Origin: Branchipolynoe longqiensis
Lineage: Eukaryota; Annelida; Polychaeta; Phyllodocida; Polynoidae
Direction of reading: 5' to 3'
Length of the DNA stretch: 64,000 nt
Assembly (NCBI GenBank): GCA_030323885.1
Contig: CM059202.1
Span: 45,526,849 to 45,590,848, forward strand
A model generated the notes under the pieces. That model made no database searches and was not told the origin of the DNA. It was given only the letters and a program-made list of their open reading frames with translations. The position numbers were made by a program, and so were the translations under genes. Below, piece by piece: positions 39,201 through 48,200 of this stretch (positions within the stretch are counted from its first letter, which is position 1; every line of letters starts with the position of its first letter).

Positions 39201-42200
39201 AGTGCAACGGAAAAGGCCACAAGCGTCCAGCATGCAGGGAGTGATGGCGGGCGCACTCTCAGGAGCCCATCCGGGGGGTAGAGGTCTTTGCAGGTGACCG
39301 GGGTTACGGCGTGATGGGATTAAACCGCACCTGCGATGACGATATTGAGAGAGGGATCTTTGGATAATAGGGATAATAGGGTCTTTGTAGATGACCGTGA
39401 GGACTGTGCTGATACAGGGGTCTTTGTAGGTGACCGCATGTACTGTGTGGAGAATAGGACTCCTACAGAGGAACAACTTTATCATGTCGACGAGGGGGTC
39501 TTTGCAGGTGACTACGTTGTACACAAGAGGGGGGCTGATATGGAGGAGGCCCCACCGCGGGGTGAACACCAGCTGAACAGTTCGGGTGTCGGACCACTAA
39601 GCCCCAAACTTAGTGGTCCGGGCATCAGTGTGTTCATACATGAACACACTGATGCCCGGTCTGGTCCCCAGGTATATATACTCATACATACACACACTGA
39701 CACCCAGTCTGGTCCCCAGGTATATATACTCATACATACACACACTGACACACAGTCTGGTCCCCAGGTATATATACTCATACATACACACACTGACAGT
39801 GACACACAGTCTGGCCCCCAGGTATATATACTCATACATACACATACACACACCAGTCTGGTCCCCAGGTGTAATATATAATATATATGTACATAGACAC
39901 CAGTCTGGTCCCCAGGTGTAATATATACAGATACCTAAACACACCAGTCTGGTCCCCAGGTGTAATATATACAGATTCCTAAACACAACAGTCTGGTCCT
40001 CAGGTGTAATATGTACACATACATACACACACCAGTCTCGTCCCCAGGTGTGATATATACACATACATACACACACCAGTCTGGTCTCCCAGTGTGTGAC
40101 ATATACACATACATAAACATACCAGTCTGGTCCTCAGGTCTGATATATCCACATACATACACACACCAGTCTGGTCTCCCGGTGTGATATATCCACATAC
40201 ATACACACACCAGTCTGGTGCCCAGGTGTAATATATACATACACATAAACACACCAGTTTGGTCCCCAGGTGTGGCGCGCGTGCGCCAGGGCGGCTATGT
40301 CTTCTTCATGGAGAAGTACAGCGCAGAGTTCTACGCGAACCAGCAACCTTGTGACGTCATGATAACAGGCGCAATGCTCGGGCACCGGGCCTACGGCTTC
40401 GCGATCCCGCACTCGATGGACCCCTCCCTGAGAGAGGACCTCCACGCGGCTGTACTCGAAATGATGGAGGAAGGTGAGTGTGCAGTCTGGTCCCCAGGTC
40501 CAGCTTGGTACTGTTAGCAGGGGAGTGTTTATTCGATTAGTCTGGTCCCCAAGTCCAGCTTGGTAGTGTTAGCAGGGGAGTGTTTATTAGATTAGTCTGG
40601 TCCCCAGGTCCAGCTTGGTAGTGTTAGCAGGGGAGTGTTTATTAGATTAGTCTGGTCCCCAGGCCCAGCTTGGTAGTGTTATCAGGGGAGTGTTTATTAG
40701 ATTAGTCTGGTCCACAGGTCCAGCTTGGTCGTGTTAGCAGGGGAGTGTTTATTAGATTAGTCTGGTCCTCAGGTCCAGCTTGGTAGTGTTAGCAGGGGAG
40801 TGTTTATCAGATTAGTCTGGTCCCCAGGCCCAGCTTGGTAGTGTTAGCAAAGAAGTGTTTATTAGATTATTCTGGTCCCCAGGTCCAACTTGGTAGTGTT
40901 AGTGGGGGCCAGTGTTTACTAGATTAGTCTCGTCCCTAGGTTCACCTTGGTAGTGTTAGTGCGTCCAGTATTTATTAGATTAGTCTGGTCCCCAGGTCCG
41001 GTTAGTGGGCGTGCTATTTTGTTATTCTATGTGGAACTATATTCTAGTCACTTCATATGGTGCTAGTGCTATTCGATCGAACAAAAAGCATCCTTGGAAC
41101 AAAAGTAACGAATGCGCATTAAATTTAGGTCGCAGCCTCCGGTGATGTGTGAATACCTCTGGATTCAAACTCACAGGTTCGAACTCTGATCGAGTCAAAA
41201 CAATAACAATGACTTAAAAATTGGTACTAGTCATCTCCTAACCTGGCGCTTGGCATTAATAGGATAGGGCAAGGACTGCTTAGCTCAGTGTCAGGATAGT
41301 GTGACTGACTGGGATATCGGGTCATGGTGCTGGTGGCCTGGTCTCCCAGTGGGGCAGCATTATAAAGTCGCCATGAGTGCGCACTGCCACAAGTCTGTAG
41401 GTACCCGTCCTGATATGACCTTAGATGTTGCCAGGATGTAAAACTTCAACAACCAATCATCTGAATGCATTAGGCTTCCGGATTGGATCAGTCAGGCAGG
41501 CTTGTGTGATCTAGTCGCGTCATTATGGTCATGTCTCATTACTATTCTTTCCACCAGGGGATATTGATGCTCTGGAGAAGAAGTGGTGGTATATGAATGG
41601 AGAATGTCAGATGTCACCGTCAGAATCCACGCTGTCAGAGTCACAGTCACAGTCGCGCAGCCACGTCAACGAACCAATGGTAGGGAAGTCACCTCTTGTA
41701 TTAAAGTTGCATAGTCCGATGGTTTTGAATTTCTGTATTTTTTCTGTGAGAAATATATTAGATCGATCACTAGTATCAACTTTACATTAGTTCAATGTTA
41801 CTCTTATTTTAAATGGTAAACTTTCGAGATATTTTGAGTGCAAACATGGACAATTAGTTTTGGCAAGCCTGCCAAAACTCTGACACCATAGACTTCTGCA
41901 GTAACAGGTTCTGTTAAATTGACTCAATATTGGCTTATACGCAGAAACATATGCTTTTTTTTTAATTTAATAATTTTTTTTTTATATTGAGGCTGTATTT
42001 ATACTGTCCATAGCATATAAGCCCGGGTACCCAGGCTTGTTTTCAATGCTGGCCAGTTGTAGTGTTGGTGTTATCTTACCACACAGTGGCTGCTGATAAG
42101 GTATTTGTTTGCCTGCATTTCAGTAGCAGATAGATAATTGGTTGGTATGGTTAGTAGCCTGTGTTAGTTTTTTTGGATTTTCTTGGTATATATGTATTTA

Positions 42201-45200
42201 TTTTTTCTACTCTTATTACTAGACTAGCCTACTCCTATTTACATATCATAGGCTTGTACGTAGCTGTGTGGTGTGTTATCTGGCTACTTTTGGCATGGTT
42301 ACCTTCCATTGGGCATCCCGCTGGTTGGCCGTGACATATCACATGCCCCTTTGCAGTGCAGCTTAGTGGGGGTTTCCTAGCCTTATTTTGCACCAATATT
42401 TTTTGTAAGTTTTTAGGTCAGGAATTTGTCGTTCCTTTACTGTTTGGGCATTCCACACCTTGGCAGCCATTTCCAGCGTGCTTCTCTCATAAGCTTTTAT
42501 TTGGCTTCTGGTCTGCTTTATTAGTGCAGCATTATTTGCTCTAGTAGCCCTTTGTGGTTTTGTTAGAAGTTTAATGTTTTGACTACAGCTATATGCTAAT
42601 GTTTTCAAATGAATTATTCTCCTATTTTCTAGTAATTTCACTTTGGTTCTTTTGTGTATGTCATAGGTGGGGTGCAGCTTGTCTACTCTTAGACAGATTT
42701 TTAGGGCTCTGTTCTGCAGTGTTTGCAGTTTTTTTTAGTAGTTCTTTTCTCGCACCCATGTAGTTTACATCTCCATAGTCAAAATAGGGGAGCTTAATAA
42801 GTACATCAGTATCTAAGTTAGATATGTTAAATCAAATCTAGACAATTGGTATGGTTTTGAAAATTTGATAATTCATTGGACTGTACAGGTTTAAATTTCG
42901 GCCAAAAAGAACAAGATTGGTGATCATCCCTGCCCGTGCCTGAAAAATCGCCCGCCCCTGATTTGTGTTGTTGTTGATTTAAAATAAAACATCTGTTAAG
43001 AATGTGTCGGGCTAGCAGCAATTCAACGATCATGTGCACACAACCTGTGCAACATACTATGATAGTTACATTGATACCTTGATATAACCGACCCACCCAA
43101 GGGGGAGGCTAAGGACTAATACATGTATATACACATAAACAATACTCGCACTCATGGAGGTGGAAAATGAAATCACTAAAATCAAGCAAACAGAAACGGA
43201 AATAGCCCTATATGGGTGCCGCCATTTGAACACTCGTGTTGAATCGCATAATAAACAAAATGCAGCAAACAGAAACAGAAATAGGTTGTCAAACTTCGCT
43301 ACGCAGCAAACAGGTTTGCCAACAGCGATTGGTTAATAATATAGTCGAGAGCTAAGCAAATGCCCGCTGCCATTGAATTTACCGATACGGGCAGTGCAAA
43401 ACTTTGATTTTATGCAAAATTAATAGAAATAAAGAACAATTTGTCATAAACATGGACGCATAAATGCAATATTAATAATCTATTCCGCGGAAAGGACGAC
43501 CATATTCGATTATCACGACAGTGACTCGGGTCACCCGAGTTGCTAGAATTTAAAATCGAACACCGCGAGTGGAGTAAAAAAATACACCTGCAATCATAAA
43601 GTACTTTAAATCCTATTTTACTGTAGTTATCTTGGTTGCTTAATCGAATACGGCCACCAAGGGGGGGGGGGGGGGGGGAGTCGGTCCAAAGCATTGCTTA
43701 TTCATATTACTGCAGTAGTCCGCACACAATTTAGTAGGCTGGTTGCCTATTATTCCAGGTCCTACAATATATAACTGTTGCTATGGATGTTTGTGGTAAT
43801 CACTTTTGTATCCAAAACTTGTCGAGTCAGAATTCAAAAGCAGTTCATACGCCAGACAAAAATAAAAATAAAAACCGCCCGCCCAACCCTGATTTTGTGT
43901 GATCAAAAAGACAATCACCAACTTTTATTTGATTTGGCCTAATTCTAAGTAAGTGACTATTCGCACGACTGCCACATGTAACTAGCGACTAGATAAAAGA
44001 TTCTTTAGATTACTAATACTTTGAAACTCGAATGGAGAGCATTCTGGGGCCGCCATCTTGTATGTTTGCATTCTCTGCCATTTCTCCAACTCTCCTCCAG
44101 TACAAATCAATACTACACTTTGGAACCACAACCCCACACAGCTACTTGCTATTTGAAGCAGTTTTTGTTCGTATTTAGACCAGGTTTGTCATTCGCTCGT
44201 ACTTTGGGTAGGGATGCATTTTTTAACTAAGATAATAATCTATATATTATACCGAACAGTGGTTAAGTTTTAGGGTCGTTCTGATCACTACTCTGTTAAT
44301 CGGTGCTGCCAACACGCATCATCGCACTCCACTGTGGGTTGTTAATAGCATGTTTTTTGTGCATACCGTACACATTTCATATTAATTTTGATGGTTTTTA
44401 CTAACTTTGGTCACTTCAACCAGAGTGGCATCCATTTTGAGTCATGTAACCACAAGTGTTGTTAACTCTGCCATTAGATAGCGTCATCAATATGGTTCAC
44501 AGCATAATGGTATAGATGGATTCCACCAGATGGGGGCACTATATTGAAATGGGACCGTGCACAAGTCTTCGAATATAGTCAGATACTATGAATATATATG
44601 AGCCTGACTCAAAAGGTGATAACTCTATTTTTTGGGTCCATTGTAACGATTGACACAAAAGAGCACAGAAATGGTTACACTGAAAACACAAGGACATTTG
44701 CTTCAAATCAATCTGTATTCTATTGGGATTATGAAACACCATGTAAAAAACAAATCAGTTTATCCTGAGCAAATGCATAAGCAGATAGTATGTTGATCGT
44801 TACAATGGACAAAGTTTTGTCCCATATTGCTTAGCACCTTTTGCGACAGTCTCATATATATATATATATGTATATAATTGCAGTTCAACACAATATTGGT
44901 CAGGGATTGATGCGGAGCCAAGCTTTAATCCATGCGCAGAATGAGTTAAAGCTAGTATAGTATATAATAAATGCAAAGTACTAATTTGCACATGTTGGCA
45001 TGTTGCCTGGTTGCTCCTGACCATTACTGTTAAACCAATAATGCACAACAACTTAAAGTTGCATAGTCCGATGAAATATCAAATTTTCAAAACCAAACCA
45101 ATTATCTAGATTTGATTTTATATTCTAACTTAGATACTGATGCACTTATTAAGCATTTGTTTCTGCGTAGAAGGAAATGGTGTTTTCTGTGGCGGAGTGG

Positions 45201-48200
45201 TTAGAGTGTCTGACTTTTTTCTAGGTCAGACTCCTAATCTGAAGGTCGGTGGTTCGATTTCCCGTGCCCCCACCTCTGCCAATTTGGATTTCCACCGCTG
45301 TGTCTAACTTAAAGCGTCATCAAAGGCCAGTTGCTCTCATACCATGTCTATGTTGTGTGGGAGGTTGAAAATCCCTTGGTTTGGTAAAAGTGTAGGCTCG
45401 GGCTTTCTATCGACAAACTGTCTAATTGTGAAAACAAGTCTATCCATGATATGCAGTATAAATCTTCAAGAAAAAAATAAAAAAATACTGAGTCAATTTA
45501 ACAGAACCTGTTACTGCAGAAGTCTATGGTGTCAGAGTTTTGGCAAGCTTGCCAAAACTAATTTTCCATGTTTGCACACAAAATATCTCAAAAGTTTACC
45601 ATTTAAAATAAAAGTAACTTTGAACTAATGTAAAGTAGATAGTAGTGATCGATCTATTATATTTATCTCCGAAAAAATACAGAAATTCAAAACCAACGGA
45701 TTATGGAACTTTAATCCAAAATGTTATATATTTCTGCGCACTCTCCAGCCCACAACCAGTGGTCGACAACTGGTTCATCAAACGCTGCGGTATGTGCTGT
45801 CCTGTCTGTGTGAAAGTGCATATAAAAGACCCCTTGCTGCTTATTCGAAAGAGTAGCACATGTGGCGACAGCGGGTTTCCTAAAAAAAAAAGATGTCAGA
45901 ATGACCATATGTTTGACATCCAATAGCCGATGATAAAATTCAATGTGCTCTAGAGGCGTCGTTAAATAAAACAAGCTTTCCCTTCACTCTCCAGCCCGTG
46001 TCGCTGGCCATGTTTCGGGCTCCCTTCCTCCTGCTCATGGTCGGCATCTTTCTCGCCATCATTCTCAGCCTGGCCGAGATTGTCTTCTACAAGTACCGGG
46101 GTCAGGTAGGTCAACGAGGTCAATGAGGTCAAGGTCACTCTCCGCCTTTTTTATATTTGTTTAAAGCCGCACAACCTGATGAATGCATGTGTGATAGGCC
46201 ACATACGGCCAGTTCTCCCTGGTCTGTCAAGTGTGCACAGCACACAAGGACAACGACATGAAGAAACATATGCTTCCACATTTATTTCCACAATCTTCAC
46301 CCAGTGTGGCAATCACAGAACCAAGTGACCCGGCCCCTGACCAGCCAGGTCGCAGGTCGCCTCTCATGGTGAGTGTGTATGTGGGGGGAGGGGGGGAGCA
46401 GAGCCACTAGCTGGATGCAGTAGGGAGCAGTCTACCCAGAGACTGACCCTCCGGCTAACAGTAGCAGAGCAAAAGTTGGTGGCGTAGTCCCTGCCACCAC
46501 TGCGTGGTGATGAGCCTCATGTCTTGACACTTGACCTTAGATGTTGCTAGGACGTAAAACAACAACAAACAAACAACAAACAAACAAACATGTCTTGACA
46601 TGTCACATACATCTTTTCTTACCTAGAATGTCTCCTACATATCCAATTTGGATACTGATGCACTCCAAAGACCCTATAATACTAAGACGGCTCACTCAGC
46701 CTGTACTGTGTAATCAAAATGATCAAACCCACCACTTGGTGCGCTGGCTGTTCTCTTGGTTGAACAGGTGCTATATTATATGTATAAATGTATATATGAA
46801 TGTGAAAGATGTGTGATGATGGTGATGCTGATGATGATGGGTATTTGTTCATAGAAATTCCATATTGATGTGTATTCATACTTACCTATCTCATATGTAA
46901 TATAATTGTATGTGTTTACATGTGAAACACCAACCAGCAGTCGCGCTGATCAAACCCACCACAAGGTGGCACTGCAAGATTTACATTACCATGGGAGAGA
47001 TATGGAGTGAGCCGTCTTAGTATTATAGAGTCTTTGCGCACTCGTTAAACATGTTGAGTTTAGTTATATTTAACCACAAACTTGTAGTACGGTTCAACTG
47101 TATGGCTTCCCTAAGGACGTGATCTTCCAGCCGAGAAACCAATGTTACATTAAATTAAAGTTCATCCTTTTACTAATTAGATTGTCACAACAAATCAACA
47201 ATTAGGGGTGTTATTGCTGCCTAGATGGGAATACTGAGAAGGTGTTCCTGATGAAACCTATGAAGGCGACCATTTCGACACACACCTACACACTCACACA
47301 CACACACTCACACACACACACTCACACACACACACACTCACACACACTCACACACACACTCGCACACACTCACACACACACACTCACACACATACACTCA
47401 CACACACACTCATACACACACACCCTCACACACACATACACATACTCACACACACCGAATTTAATTTGGCCTGTTTTGAATTAACATATCTCCAAAATGG
47501 CTTTAAAAATAATTAAGCTACATTATACGAAAGTAAAGTAGTTATAGTGATAAATATAGGCTCTGTGCTCAGTGTAGGCTTGGTGCTCAATGTGGGCTTG
47601 GTACTCAGTGCAGGATTGGTACACAGTGTAGGCTTAGTGCTCAGGGTAGGCTTGGTGCTCAATGTGGGCTTGTTGCTCCTCAGTAGAGTTCAAAGTAGGC
47701 TTTGCGGTGAATTTATTTATGTAAAATTAAAATTGGCAGACATTCAAGAACATCAGATTATGCCATTTTAAGTAGAAGAAACTTTTCATTATCATTTATT
47801 TTATTCCGCAAACAAAAGGCCGAGACAACGTTCGGTTGAACGAACACTGGCTCGAACCAATCCGCCCTCCTTTATTAAAGTAACAAATCTGCGAGTGAGG
47901 CAGATAGTGGGGATGTGTGTGGTCACGTGACATCGCCCACAGTTAAAGTAGCCTAGTTTAAAGCAGTGGAGCAGGTACCCAAGGCGCTCAGGGCCTGGAT
48001 AACAAGCAGTAAGGAGTTCAACCTTAGCTCAGTCAGCACCTGGTGGGGAGAGAGCAACACACAATAAGGCGACTGAGTAGAATATATAATAAACACTTTG
48101 CAAATTAATAATAAAGGTAGCTTACCTCTAGGTACTCATGGCGGCTTTATAGTGCTGCCCCACTAGGAGACCAGGCCGCCAGCGCCATGACCTTATTCTT

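Larger units (their letters stand above)
41701..42894. mobile_element. MITE C interrupted by a LINE
   Basis: TTAAAGTTGCATAGTCCGAT (41701) and the far end TTGGACTGTACAGGTTTAA (to 42894) are the two MITE C ends. The MITE body is split at GCAGAAACATATGCTT (41955) and GCTTAATAAGTACATCAG (42795) by the LINE. Confidence 0.82.

Noticed and set aside
40218..40517. A 99-codon single-exon reading of the exon 10 region
   Set aside because: The frame runs through the real acceptor and donor of exon 10; only 40270-40473 matches iGluR S2.
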